Assembly: GCA_000621185.1 (NCBI GenBank)
Contig: JHYZ01000014.1
Span: 124,001-188,000, forward strand
Length of the DNA stretch: 64,000 bases
Origin: Franconibacter pulveris DSM 19144
GTDB lineage: Bacteria; Pseudomonadota; Gammaproteobacteria; Enterobacterales; Enterobacteriaceae
Direction of reading: 5' to 3'
In this document: piece by piece, positions 1 through 8,068 of the stretch
Layout of the letters: every line of letters begins with the position of its first letter
How positions within the stretch are numbered: the stretch's first letter is position 1
Made by a program: the position numbers and the translations under genes
The notes under the pieces: model-generated
Database searches by the model: none
What the model saw: the letters and a program-made list of their open reading frames with translations, nothing else
What the model was told of the DNA's origin: nothing

Positions 1-1394
1 TGGATGGCAGCCTGCCGCCGCAATGCCGCCTTCCCCCTACCCGGGATCTTGCCCGTGAACTCGGCCTTTCACGCAACACAATTTTAACAGTTTATGAACA
101 ACTGCTGGCGGAAGGATATGTTTTATCTCGTCAGGGAAGCGGAACATTCGTCGCCGATGTGGCGCCGGACAAACTGTTATCTGCGCCGGTGATGGCGCCT
201 GGGGAGCATATTGACGCGCCCCCTGTTAGCTACTCGTCCCGAGGGAAATGGCTGCTGGATCACATCAGCGCCAGCCCGCGCCAGTGGGGAGCCTTTATTC
301 CCGGCGTGCCGGATGTGAACGCTTTTCCCCATCAGCTTTTCAGTAAAATGCAGGCGCGCATCAGCCGCCGTCCTACGCCGCAGCGCCTCACCTACAGCAG
401 CCAGGGCGGCACGCCGGAGCTGCAACATGCGCTGGCGAATTACCTGCGGGTAGCCCGTTCGGTTCAGTGCTCGCCCGAACAGGTGCTGATCACCGAAGGC
501 ATTCATCAGGCCATCGATCTGGTGGCGCGCATGTTGTGCGACAGCGGCGATGAAGCCTGGGTGGAAGAGCCTTCCTACTGGGGGATACGCAACGTCCTCC
601 AGATGAACGACGTGAAGATTTGTCCGGTGCCAGTGGACTCCGCCGGCCTGGTTCCGCCGGAGCGCACAAGCGCCGCGCCGCGCCTGATCTTCGTTACCCC
701 GTCTCACCAGTATCCGCTCGGCGCGGTGATGAGCCTGGAGCGCCGTCAACGGCTGCTGGCGTTAGCGCGCCAGAACGGCAGCTGGATTGTGGAAGATGAT
801 TATGACAGCGAATTTCGCTTCTCCGGCCAGCCAATTCCGGCGCTGCAGGGGCTGATGCCCGACCCGCCGGTGATTTACATCGGCACCTTCAGCAAAACGC
901 TCTATCCGGGGCTGCGGCTGGGCTATGTCGTGCTGCCGCGCGCTCTGGCGCAGGAGATGAAAGCGGCGCACGCCGAGCTTTATCGCGGCGGCCATTCGCT
1001 TATTCAGGCGGCGCTGGCGGAGTTTATCGAAGCGGGCCATTACAGCGCCCACATCCGGCGCATGCGCCTGCTTTACGGGCGGCGGCGCGCCTTCCTCACC
1101 GGGCTGATAACCCGCTATCTTGGCCCGCAGGCGCTTTCCGACTTCAGCGATAACGCCGGGCTGCACCTGGTGCTGAACCTGCCGCCAGAGGCGGACGATA
1201 TCGCCATCGCAAAGCGTGCCAACGCGCGCGATATCCTGGTGCGGCCGCTCTCCAGCTACTACCTGACGGAAAACCGGCGGCGCGGTCTGCTAATGGGGTT
1301 TGCCTGCGTGCCGGAGGAAAAAATGGAAGGGGCCTTTAAGGCATTGATGCAGTGCATCAATGACGTCTGTCCGCAGGCAGCCGAAGGGCTATAA
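1..1394 (+). CDS. MocR-type GntR/aminotransferase-like transcriptional regulator (5' end outside window)
   Basis: The reading frame is open from base 3, so the ATG at 159 is internal and the true start lies before the window. Translation of bases 3-158 gives the second half of a GntR winged helix, including LPPTRDLARELGLSRNT and the wing-like RQGSGTFV. The rest is a fold-type I aminotransferase-like domain. The likely PLP-binding lysine is in FSKTLYPGLRLGY, with its codon at 894-896, and the PLP-ring aspartate region reads VEDDYDSEF. Proteins of this architecture (PdxR, GabR, TauR) usually bind PLP and control a neighbouring metabolic gene rather than acting as aminotransferases. The regulated gene is probably to the left, outside the window. 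The specific member is not identified. Confidence 0.9.
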   Translation, partial: DGSLPPQCRLPPTRDLARELGLSRNTILTVYEQLLAEGYVLSRQGSGTFVADVAPDKLLSAPVMAPGEHIDAPPVSYSSRGKWLLDHISASPRQWGAFIPGVPDVNAFPHQLFSKMQARISRRPTPQRLTYSSQGGTPELQHALANYLRVARSVQCSPEQVLITEGIHQAIDLVARMLCDSGDEAWVEEPSYWGIRNVLQMNDVKICPVPVDSAGLVPPERTSAAPRLIFVTPSHQYPLGAVMSLERRQRLLALARQNGSWIVEDDYDSEFRFSGQPIPALQGLMPDPPVIYIGTFSKTLYPGLRLGYVVLPRALAQEMKAAHAELYRGGHSLIQAALAEFIEAGHYSAHIRRMRLLYGRRRAFLTGLITRYLGPQALSDFSDNAGLHLVLNLPPEADDIAIAKRANARDILVRPLSSYYLTENRRRGLLMGFACVPEEKMEGAFKALMQCINDVCPQAAEGL

Positions 1395-1433
1395 AAACAA
1401 AACGCCCCACGGCCAGAGGCTCAGCGGGGCGTT
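1393..1433 (-). terminator. rpoH terminator
   Basis: The 8-bp inverted repeat AACGCCCC (1401-1408) and GGGGCGTT (1426-1433) is followed, on the minus strand, by TTGTTTTTAT. It therefore terminates rpoH transcripts. It lies between the convergent 3' ends of rpoH and the MocR gene and may partly serve both. Confidence 0.8.
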
Positions 1434-1450
1434 CACGGGACTGACGCGGG

Positions 1451-2308
1451 TTACGCTTCGATAGCGGCGCGCAGTTTTTTCATCGCATTCTTTTCAAGCT
1501 GACGCACGCGTTCGGCGGAAACGCCGTAACGGTCGGCCAGCTCCTGCAGCGTGCTCTTGTTGTCTTCATCCAGCCAACGGGCGCGGATGATCTGCTGGCT
1601 GCGCTCGTCCAGACCCTGCATCGCGTAGGTGAGTTTGTCCGCAGCGTGCTCATCCCAGTTATCGTCTTCGATGCCGTCAGCGAAGTTCGACGATTTATCC
1701 TGCAGATAAAGCACCGGCGCCATGGGCTGACCCTCGCCAGCGTCATCATCGGAGGACATATCAAACGTCATGTCCTGCGCCGCCATACGCGACTCCATCT
1801 CGCGCACGTCTTTGCTGGAAACGCCCAGCTCGCGGGCCACCATTTCCACTTCGTCCTGGTTAAACCAGCCCAGACGCTGCTTGGTTTTACGCAGGTTGAA
1901 GAACAGCTTGCGCTGCGCTTTAGTGGTAGCGACTTTCACGATGCGCCAGTTGCGCAGCACGTACTCGTGAATTTCCGCTTTAATCCAGTGCACGGCGAAG
2001 GAAACCAGGCGCACGCCCACTTCCGGGTTAAAGCGACGCACGGCTTTCATCAGGCCGATATTGCCTTCCTGAATCAAATCCGCCTGCGGCAGGCCATAGC
2101 CTGCGTAATTACGGGCAATATGAACAACAAAGCGCAGGTGAGACAGGATCAGCTTTTTAGCTGCTTCCAGATCGCCCTGGTAATGCAGCCTTTCAGCCAG
2201 CGCCCGCTCTTCGTCTGCCGACAACATCGGCCAGGCGTTGGCGGCCCGGATATAAGACTCCAGGTTACCTACCGGGGCTAAAGCTAAATTTTGCATTTCT
2301 TTGGTCAT
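1451..2308 (-). CDS. rpoH: RNA polymerase heat-shock sigma factor sigma-32
   Basis: The 285-residue protein is nearly collinear with E. coli RpoH. Region 2 includes the core-binding and -10 recognition stretch ([18 protein letters not shown], then [15 protein letters not shown]). The RpoH-box region is at [17 protein letters not shown], and the C-terminal region 4 helix-turn-helix is [19 protein letters not shown]. Sigma-32 directs core RNA polymerase to heat-shock promoters. It is normally controlled by mRNA structure, chaperone binding and FtsH proteolysis. It follows ftsYEX on the same strand but has its own 264-bp upstream region with promoter signals. The start is the ATG at 2308, which matches the E. 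coli N-terminus ([10 protein letters not shown]-like). Confidence 0.98.
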   Translation of the reverse strand: MTKEMQNLALAPVGNLESYIRAANAWPMLSADEERALAERLHYQGDLEAAKKLILSHLRFVVHIARNYAGYGLPQADLIQEGNIGLMKAVRRFNPEVGVRLVSFAVHWIKAEIHEYVLRNWRIVKVATTKAQRKLFFNLRKTKQRLGWFNQDEVEMVARELGVSSKDVREMESRMAAQDMTFDMSSDDDAGEGQPMAPVLYLQDKSSNFADGIEDDNWDEHAADKLTYAMQGLDERSQQIIRARWLDEDNKSTLQELADRYGVSAERVRQLEKNAMKKLRAAIEA

Positions 2309-2408
2309 TCAAATCCTCTCATTCGACATCCTACCGGCGTTGGTATGTCCCCATCAGGCAACAGACGCACCGGCGTTGTGAGCAACGAGACTACCATTCG
2401 CTCATTAC

Positions 2409-2436
2409 TATGACAGTGATTTTATCCACAAGTTCC
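2409..2436 (-). promoter_or_regulatory. Sigma-E-like rpoH promoter overlapping a DnaA box
   Basis: On the minus strand GGAACTT (2436-2430) is followed by a 16-base spacer and TCATA (2413-2409), resembling the sigma-E-dependent rpoH P3 promoter of E. coli. The spacer contains the reverse complement of a perfect DnaA box, TTATCCACA at 2422-2430 on the plus strand. This is the arrangement described for enteric rpoH. The -10 is one or two bases away from the usual TCTGA, so strength is uncertain. Confidence 0.6.
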
Positions 2437-2521
2437 ATGCGAAGCTGTGAATAAATTACACACATTCTGTGACAGAGCAATGAAAACGCGGCAAGAGGTA
2501 CAGCGGTGATAAGCGTTACTG

Positions 2522-2561
2522 CATCCCCTGCAACGGGAACTCGTAGCAGGGGATGATTATA
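2522..2561 (-). other. Strong inverted repeat with adjacent TATAAT between ftsX and rpoH
   Basis: CATCCCCTGC (2522-2531) and GCAGGGGATG (2546-2555) form a perfect 10-bp stem with a 14-base loop. On the minus strand it is preceded by TATAAT (2561-2556) and is not followed by a T tract, so it is not an ordinary intrinsic terminator. It could be a transcript-start hairpin of a distal rpoH promoter or an attenuating structure after ftsX. Confidence 0.5.
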
Positions 2562-2572
2562 ACAAATATTTT

Positions 2573-3628
2573 TTATTCGGGGGTAAAGTGACGTAAATGT
2601 TGCACGGTGGCAAGCCAGGCGGCCAGCCAGCCGATCATCGAGCAAACCAGCAGCAACAACAGGCACTCATCGAAAGACAAGCCGTTGATTTCAAAAGTGG
2701 TTCCGAAAACTTTCGCCACGTCAGAAACCGCGCTCGAGAGCCGCAGCACCAAAATTTCTGAAAGAATCAGTGAAAGTAAAGCGCCCGAAAAGCCAAGTAA
2801 AGCGCCGCCGTACAGGAACGGACGCAGGATAAACCCATCCGTTGCGCCAATCAGTTTCTGCACGTTGATGGTGTCGCGCCGGGCGAAAATGCTCAGACGC
2901 ACGCTGTTGCCGATAACCAGGAACACTGCGGCGACCATCAGCACGCCGATCATCGCCGACACGCGGCCCACAAGGCTTGTCAGCGCCGCCAGCCGGGCGA
3001 ACCAGCTGTCGTCCATACGCACTTCATCAATACCGTGAATACGGGAGATGCGATCGCGCAGCGTGGTAAGCGCTTCGGTGCTCTGGAAATCCAGCTTTGG
3101 CACGACGACCGCCACGGCGGGCAGCGGGTTTTCTTCCAGCATATCCAGCGCGCCGCCAAAGCCCGACCAGTTGCGGAATTCGCCAAGCGCCTCATCGCGC
3201 GAAAGATAATTCACCTTTTCCACGCCCTGCTCGGCCTGAAGCTGCCCCACTACCTGTTGCGCTGCGTCATCATCCAGCGCCTTGTCGAAATAGACGGTGA
3301 TTTGCGGAGAAGGATAATACTGCGAGGCCGCCTGGTTAACGTTTTTGTAAACCATATAGCAGACGCTTGGCAACGTCAGAGAGATGGCGATAACCATCAC
3401 CGTCAGAAACGTAGCGAACGGCTTGCTTTTCAGGTCCGCCAGCGCGCCCTGCCAGGCGTAACGCATCTGTTCGTTAATGCCGCCCTTACGGGATTTACCT
3501 TTGCCGCTCGTCGCTTTCGCACGCTTTGGCGAAGGCTTGCCCGGCTCGCCCCCACGCCGCTGTTGGTTGTAATCGTTCAGCTTGTTGCTGAAGCGGCGAA
3601 TCTGATTAAGCGCGTCGCGTTTATTCAC
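2573..3628 (-). CDS. ftsX: Cell division ABC transporter-like membrane subunit FtsX
   Basis: FtsX is the inner-membrane partner of FtsE. It transmits ATP-driven conformational change to periplasmic EnvC/amidase at the septum. From the GTG at 3628 the protein is about 351 residues: a charged cytoplasmic N-terminus, a first membrane segment ([20 protein letters not shown]), a periplasmic domain, then three C-terminal membrane segments. The frame continues upstream to an ATG at 3643. However, the GTG start gives VNKRDA, matching E. coli MNKRDA, and has GGAGG eight bases upstream. That GTG overlaps the ftsE stop as GTGAATAA, an 8-base overlap implying translational coupling. Confidence 0.96.
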   Translation of the reverse strand: MNKRDALNQIRRFSNKLNDYNQQRRGGEPGKPSPKRAKATSGKGKSRKGGINEQMRYAWQGALADLKSKPFATFLTVMVIAISLTLPSVCYMVYKNVNQAASQYYPSPQITVYFDKALDDDAAQQVVGQLQAEQGVEKVNYLSRDEALGEFRNWSGFGGALDMLEENPLPAVAVVVPKLDFQSTEALTTLRDRISRIHGIDEVRMDDSWFARLAALTSLVGRVSAMIGVLMVAAVFLVIGNSVRLSIFARRDTINVQKLIGATDGFILRPFLYGGALLGFSGALLSLILSEILVLRLSSAVSDVAKVFGTTFEINGLSFDECLLLLLVCSMIGWLAAWLATVQHLRHFTPE

Positions 3629-4289
3629 CAGCCAGGCCTCCATGCAAATGCCCGTCGCTCAGGGATAACACACGGTACGCACGGCGGGAGATAAGCCCGG
3701 TGTCATGCGTCGCCATCAATACGGTTACCCCTACGCGATTAAACTCCTCAAAAAGACGCAAAATCCCTTCCGAGAGCGCGTCGTCCAGGTTGCCGGTCGG
3801 TTCATCCGCCAGCAGCACCGCCGGTTTGTTCACCACCGCACGGGCGATGCCGACGCGCTGCTGCTCGCCGCCGGAGAGTTGAATCGGAAAGTTTTTCGCT
3901 TTGTCCAGCAGCCCCACTTTATCCAGCGCCGCCGACACGCGACGACGAATGTCTTCGCCGCTGGCGCCGGCGATAATCAGCGGGATCGCCACATTATCGT
4001 AAACCGTTCTGTCCATCAGCAGATGGTGATCCTGAAAGATCATGCCAATCTGGCGGCGCAGGAACGGCACTTCGCTGTTTTTCAGGCGGCTGATTTCATG
4101 ACCGCTGAAAAAAATCTTGCCGGCGCTGGGCCGCTCAATGCCGCAAATGAGCTTGAGCAGGGTGCTTTTCCCGGCGCCGGAATGGCCGGTCAGAAACGCC
4201 ATCTCGCCCGGCTGCAGGTGAAAAGTCACCCCCTGCAGCGCTTGTCTCCCACCGAGATAGGCTTTGCTGACGTGTTCAAAGCGAATCAT
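3621..4289 (-). CDS. ftsE: Cell division ATP-binding protein FtsE
   Basis: The 222-residue ABC ATPase is of the usual FtsE length. Walker A is GHSGAGKST, the signature is LSGGEQQR and Walker B is [12 protein letters not shown]. The H-loop lies in [10 protein letters not shown]. With FtsX it forms the division-site complex that licenses peptidoglycan hydrolysis. Its start lies two bases after the ftsY stop and its stop overlaps ftsX, so ftsY-ftsE-ftsX form one tightly packed operon as in E. coli. Confidence 0.98.
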   Translation of the reverse strand: MIRFEHVSKAYLGGRQALQGVTFHLQPGEMAFLTGHSGAGKSTLLKLICGIERPSAGKIFFSGHEISRLKNSEVPFLRRQIGMIFQDHHLLMDRTVYDNVAIPLIIAGASGEDIRRRVSAALDKVGLLDKAKNFPIQLSGGEQQRVGIARAVVNKPAVLLADEPTGNLDDALSEGILRLFEEFNRVGVTVLMATHDTGLISRRAYRVLSLSDGHLHGGLAGE

Positions 4290-4291
4290 TG

Positions 4292-5797
4292 TTAATCCTC
4301 TCGGGCAAAAAGTGCCTCAATAAAATCGCCCGCGTTAAACGGACGCAAATCTTCAATACGTTCACCGACGCCGATATAGCGAATCGGAATGTGGAACTGG
4401 TCCGCCACCGAGAAGATAACGCCCCCTTTGGCGGTGCCGTCGAGCTTAGTCAGCGTAATGCCGGTCAGCCCAACCGCTTCGTGGAACAGCTTCGCCTGGC
4501 TTACCGCGTTCTGCCCGGTGCTGGCGTCGATAGTGAGCATCACTTCATGCGGCGCGTCCACATCGAGCTTTTTCATCACGCGCACAATCTTTTTCAACTC
4601 TTCCATCAGGTGCGCTTTATTCTGCAAACGCCCTGCGGTGTCGGCAATCAACACGTCAACATTACGCGCTTTCGCCGCCTGGATGGCGTCGAAGATAACC
4701 GAGGCGGAATCCGCGCCGGTGTGCTGAGCGATAACCGGAATATTGTTGCGCTGGCCCCAGACCTGAAGCTGCTCAACCGCCGCCGCGCGGAACGTATCCC
4801 CGGCCGCCAGCATGACGGTCTTGCCCTGCTGCTCAAACTGGCGCGCCAGCTTGCCGATGGTGGTAGTTTTACCCACGCCGTTTACGCCGACCATCAGAAT
4901 CACGAACGGGCTCTTGCCTTCAATATTAAGCGGCTCATCCACTTTCGCGAGAATATCACCCATCTCTTCTTTCAGCAGACCGTAGAGCGCTTCGGCGTCG
5001 CGCAGCTGTTTACGGCTGGCCCCTTCGGTGAGATGGTTGATGATGCGGCGCGTGGTTTCCACGCCGACATCCGCAATCAACAGCTGTTCTTCCAGTTCCT
5101 CGAACAGATCGTCGTCGATTTTTTTGCCGCGGAACAGGCTGATAAATCCGGAACCGAGATTCTCTTTGGTTTTCAGCAGGCTGCGCTTAAGGCGGGCGAA
5201 GAAACCCTCTTTGGTCGGCTTCTCTTGCTCAACGGGCGCCGCTTCTTCAGCAGTTTCCGGCGCGTCTTGCGCCTCGATGTCATCAAGGATCTCTTCCGCT
5301 TCCGGCTGCGCCGCCAGGGCCAGCGCCGCGAGTTCTTCCTCGTCGATGGCCTCTTCCTGCGACTCGATTTCCTGCTCCGGCTGCCAGGCTTCCGGCTCCG
5401 CTTCTGCGGTTATCTCTTCCGGCAGCGGCAGCGTTTCGTGCTCAATCTCAGCGAGGGGTTCTGGCTCAATTTCGGCAACGACCTCGGGTTCCGCCTCAAG
5501 CGGCGCGGCTTGCTGGACGGTTTCCTGCTCTTCATGAGCGGCGGCCGCCTCCTGCTCTTGCGCTACCTGCTCGCTGACTTCAACCACATCCTGCGCAAAC
5601 GTCTCCGACTCCGCGAGCGTGTGCGGCTCGGCCTGTTCTTCGCGCTGCGTTTCTTCAGGCGCGACGGGCGCGGCTTCAGCCGGTTTTTCTTCAACCGCCT
5701 GCTGCTCTGCTACTTGTTGTTCTTCCTGCGCTGGCGCCTCGTCTTTCTGGCCAAAACCGAGCCAGGAAAAAAAGCCACGTTTTTTCTCTTTTGCCAT
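4292..5797 (-). CDS. ftsY: Signal recognition particle receptor FtsY
   Basis: FtsY is the membrane-associated GTPase that docks SRP-ribosome complexes at the SecYEG translocon. The 501-residue form begins at the ATG at 5797 (MAKEKKRGFFSWLGFG, as in E. coli). The frame runs four codons further to a GTG, but that codon abuts the GAGGA motif and is too close to it. The first roughly 200 residues form the very acidic, Glu/Ala/Pro-rich A domain, variable in this family. The NG domain then starts near EKPTKEGFFARLKRSL. G-motifs visible are GVNGVGKTTT, DTAGRLQNK and TKLDGTAKGG. It is the first gene of the ftsY-ftsE-ftsX operon, divergent from rsmD. Confidence 0.98.
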   Translation of the reverse strand: MAKEKKRGFFSWLGFGQKDEAPAQEEQQVAEQQAVEEKPAEAAPVAPEETQREEQAEPHTLAESETFAQDVVEVSEQVAQEQEAAAAHEEQETVQQAAPLEAEPEVVAEIEPEPLAEIEHETLPLPEEITAEAEPEAWQPEQEIESQEEAIDEEELAALALAAQPEAEEILDDIEAQDAPETAEEAAPVEQEKPTKEGFFARLKRSLLKTKENLGSGFISLFRGKKIDDDLFEELEEQLLIADVGVETTRRIINHLTEGASRKQLRDAEALYGLLKEEMGDILAKVDEPLNIEGKSPFVILMVGVNGVGKTTTIGKLARQFEQQGKTVMLAAGDTFRAAAVEQLQVWGQRNNIPVIAQHTGADSASVIFDAIQAAKARNVDVLIADTAGRLQNKAHLMEELKKIVRVMKKLDVDAPHEVMLTIDASTGQNAVSQAKLFHEAVGLTGITLTKLDGTAKGGVIFSVADQFHIPIRYIGVGERIEDLRPFNAGDFIEALFARED

Positions 5798-5987
5798 TGG
5801 CGAATACACTCCTCGCGGTTAAGTCATGGCGCAGTCCCGTCGTCACCGCGCGGGTACTGAAAAAATTGCAAATGAATACGTTAGTCTACCACTTTCCCTG
5901 CGGGGCGGCACGCGAGGGGATTGAGGTTTCGTCCGCCCCTCTGCGCCGCTAGAATAGCAGGCCAGATTGTTGAGCGCAGTGAGCATA

Positions 5988-6584
5988 ATGAAGAAACCCA
6001 CCACCTCCGGCAGCGGACAGATCCGCATTATTGGCGGGCAGTGGCGCGGCCGGAAACTTCCGGTCCCCGACAGCCCCGGCCTTCGTCCTACCACTGACAG
6101 GGTGCGCGAAACCCTGTTTAACTGGCTCGCCCCTTATCTGGTAGACGCCCGCTGCCTCGACTGTTTCGCCGGCAGCGGCGCGCTGGGCCTTGAGGCGCTC
6201 TCTCGCTATGCGGCCAAAGCCACGCTGCTTGAGATGGAGCGCGGCGTCGCGCAGCAGTTGCAAAAGAACCTGGCGACGCTAAAGGCGAGCAACGCACAGG
6301 TAGTGAACACTAACACACTTAATTACCTTAACCAGCCGGGCGAACCGTACGACATTGTTTTTGTCGACCCGCCTTTTCGTAAAGGCTTGCTGGAAGAGAC
6401 GCTGAAACTGCTGGAAACGCAGGGTTGGCTTGCCAGCGGCGCGATGGTCTATGTTGAAAGCGAAGTGGAAAACGGCCTGCCGCCAGTGCCGGCAAGCTGG
6501 CGGCTGCATCGCGAAAAAGTCGCGGGACAGGTTGCTTACCGCCTTTATTCGCTTGAAACACAAGGAGAAGAAGATGTTGATTAA
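5988..6584 (+). CDS. rsmD: 16S rRNA (guanine-966-N2)-methyltransferase RsmD
   Basis: The 198-residue class I SAM-dependent methyltransferase is collinear with E. coli RsmD (YhhF). The SAM-binding motif is CLDCFAGSGALGLEAL and the N6/N2-type catalytic motif is FVDPPF. The start at 5988 (MKKPTTSGSG) matches the E. coli protein; upstream in-frame codons add seven residues without homology. It methylates G966 of 16S rRNA in the 30S subunit. It is divergent from ftsY, and its last 11 bases overlap the start of yhhL. Confidence 0.96.
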   Translation: MKKPTTSGSGQIRIIGGQWRGRKLPVPDSPGLRPTTDRVRETLFNWLAPYLVDARCLDCFAGSGALGLEALSRYAAKATLLEMERGVAQQLQKNLATLKASNAQVVNTNTLNYLNQPGEPYDIVFVDPPFRKGLLEETLKLLETQGWLASGAMVYVESEVENGLPPVPASWRLHREKVAGQVAYRLYSLETQGEEDVD

Positions 6585-6843
6585 TCTGGGTCGCCTGTTG
6601 ATGCTCTGCGTCTGGGCCTTTCTTATTCTGAATATCGTTCAGCCTTTTCCGCGGCCGCTCAATATCTTTGTCAACGTGGCGCTGATCTTTATGGTGCTGA
6701 TGCATGGCCTGCAGTTGAGCCTGCTGAAAGCGACACAGCCGAAAGAAGGGCCGGCGCTTAGCCGCGCACAGCAGTTGCGCATTTTTATCTTTGGCGTGTT
6801 TGAACTTCTCGCCTGGCAGAAACAGCAAAAGCGCCCGCGTTAA
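6574..6843 (+). CDS. yhhL: Small inner-membrane protein YhhL (DUF1145)
   Basis: The 89-residue protein starts MLINLGRLLMLCVWAFL and has two hydrophobic segments (about residues 3-22 and 30-50) before a short basic tail. It belongs to the DUF1145 family, whose function is not known. The ATG at 6574 lies inside the 3' end of rsmD (11-base overlap) just after AAGGAGAAG, so it is co-translated with rsmD. Its TAA shares three bases with the stop codon of the convergent yhhM. Confidence 0.92.
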   Translation: MLINLGRLLMLCVWAFLILNIVQPFPRPLNIFVNVALIFMVLMHGLQLSLLKATQPKEGPALSRAQQLRIFIFGVFELLAWQKQQKRPR

Positions 6844-7205
6844 CGGGCCGGGCCGGGGACGAAGCGAATAAAGCGCGTCCCCTGATAGCTGAGCGTGCCG
6901 GTCTCTCCCACCGCTAACGCATGATATTGCTCCGCCTCCAGACGAAACGTCATCGCCAGCCCGCCGTCTGGCGCCCGAAAGCTCGCCTCATAACGCATCG
7001 TCTGCGCAGGCGGCGCCACCTCACGCTGGCGCGAGCGCTGCTCGTTCGCCGCTTTTTCACGTTTGTTCATCACTTTCATACGCTTTTCCACCACAGGCGC
7101 GGCGTCATTGGCGCCGTTTTCGCGCCGCTGGTGCATGAAGCGAAATGAAGCGGCAATAACGATTAAAAGGATGATAATAATGAAAAAAAGCGGTGGTTTA
7201 CTCAT
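6840..7205 (-). CDS. yhhM: Membrane-anchored protein YhhM (DUF2500)
   Basis: The 121-residue protein has one N-terminal membrane segment (PPLFFIIIILLIVIAASF), a basic Gln/Arg-rich linker and a small C-terminal soluble domain ending TRFIRFVPGPAR. It matches the DUF2500 family (E. coli YhhM), a probable OB-like domain outside the membrane. No biochemical function is established. It converges on yhhL with a 4-base overlap, the two stop codons sharing the TTAA at 6840-6843. Confidence 0.9.
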   Translation of the reverse strand: MSKPPLFFIIIILLIVIAASFRFMHQRRENGANDAAPVVEKRMKVMNKREKAANEQRSRQREVAPPAQTMRYEASFRAPDGGLAMTFRLEAEQYHALAVGETGTLSYQGTRFIRFVPGPAR

Positions 7206-7346
7206 GCTGGCTGCCTGAATTGCGGATACATTTTAAGAATACCCCGTAGCGACTGACGTTGTCATCCCGACGCTTCGACCACTAGACTGAAAGGTAGAGC
7301 CGTGCGCTGAGCGCACCCGTTACCATAACTGATTCAGGGACTTATC

Positions 7347-7973
7347 ATGCTTTGGTCGTTTATTGCTGTCCTTCTTTCCGGCTGGCTGTATGTGGATGCC
7401 TCCTACCGTGGTCCGGCGTGGCAACGCTGGGTATTTAAGCCGCTTACGCTGCTCTTGCTGCTGTTGCTCGCCTGGCAGGCGCCGCTGGCGGAACCCGTGG
7501 GCTATCTGGTGCTTGCCGGGCTGGTCGCGACGCTTGCGGGCGATGCGCTGACGCTGCTGCCGCGCCAGCAGTTGCTCTATGCCACCGGGGCGTTTTTCCT
7601 TTCGCACCTGCTTTACACCATCTATTTCGCCAGCCAGATGTCGATGTCTTTCTTCTGGCCGCTGCCGCTGGCGCTGCTGGTGATTGGCGCGGCGCTTATC
7701 GCCACCATCTGGACGCGGCTTGATACGCTGCGCTGGCCGGTCTGCACGTATATCGGCATGACGCTGGTGATGGTGTGGCTTGCGGGTGAGCTCTACTTCT
7801 TCCGCCCGACCGATACCAGTTTCTCCGGCTTTGTGGGCGCGTCGCTGCTGCTGCTCGGCGTTATCGTCTGGCTCGGCAGCCATTACCGTAAGCGCTTTAC
7901 CGGCGACAGCGCCATCGCAGCGGCCTGTTACTTCGCCGGCCACTTCATGATCGTACGTTCGCTTTATCTCTGA
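7347..7973 (+). CDS. yhhN: YhhN/TMEM86 family membrane protein (lysoplasmalogenase-like)
   Basis: The 208-residue protein is almost entirely hydrophobic, with about eight membrane segments. It contains the family residues G-D-A-L (LAGDALTLL) and late acidic residues ([11 protein letters not shown]). The family includes eukaryotic TMEM86B, which cleaves lysoplasmalogens. The bacterial substrate is not settled, so the enzymatic role is an inference. It sits between yhhM and zntA as in E. coli. Confidence 0.93.
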   Translation: MLWSFIAVLLSGWLYVDASYRGPAWQRWVFKPLTLLLLLLLAWQAPLAEPVGYLVLAGLVATLAGDALTLLPRQQLLYATGAFFLSHLLYTIYFASQMSMSFFWPLPLALLVIGAALIATIWTRLDTLRWPVCTYIGMTLVMVWLAGELYFFRPTDTSFSGFVGASLLLLGVIVWLGSHYRKRFTGDSAIAAACYFAGHFMIVRSLYL

Positions 7974-8000
7974 TAGCCGACGAAAACTCGCTTTTCTCCC

Positions 8001-8032
8001 TTGACTCTGGAGTCGACTCCAGAGTGTATCCT
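8001..8032 (+). promoter_or_regulatory. ZntR-type zntA promoter/operator
   Basis: TTGACT (-35, 8001-8006) and TATCCT (-10, 8027-8032) are separated by an over-long 20-bp spacer. The spacer is filled by a perfect 22-bp palindrome at 8004-8025 (left half ACTCTGGAGTC). A long spacer with central dyad is the hallmark of MerR-family activator sites. The sequence matches the known ZntR site at E. coli zntA, so zinc, cadmium or lead should induce zntA through ZntR encoded elsewhere. Confidence 0.95.
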
Positions 8033-8068
8033 CCGGTAATGAGAAAATTATCGTTACCGGAGGATGCC

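Noticed and set aside
2443-2462. CRP-like TGTGT/TCACA pair upstream of rpoH
   Set aside because: The spacing is 7 rather than 6 bases and one half is imperfect, so I do not call it.
4289-5860. 523-codon plus-strand frame opposite ftsY
   Set aside because: It is the antisense shadow of the Glu-rich FtsY A domain, rich in Phe/Leu/Arg as expected from complementing Glu/Ala codons.
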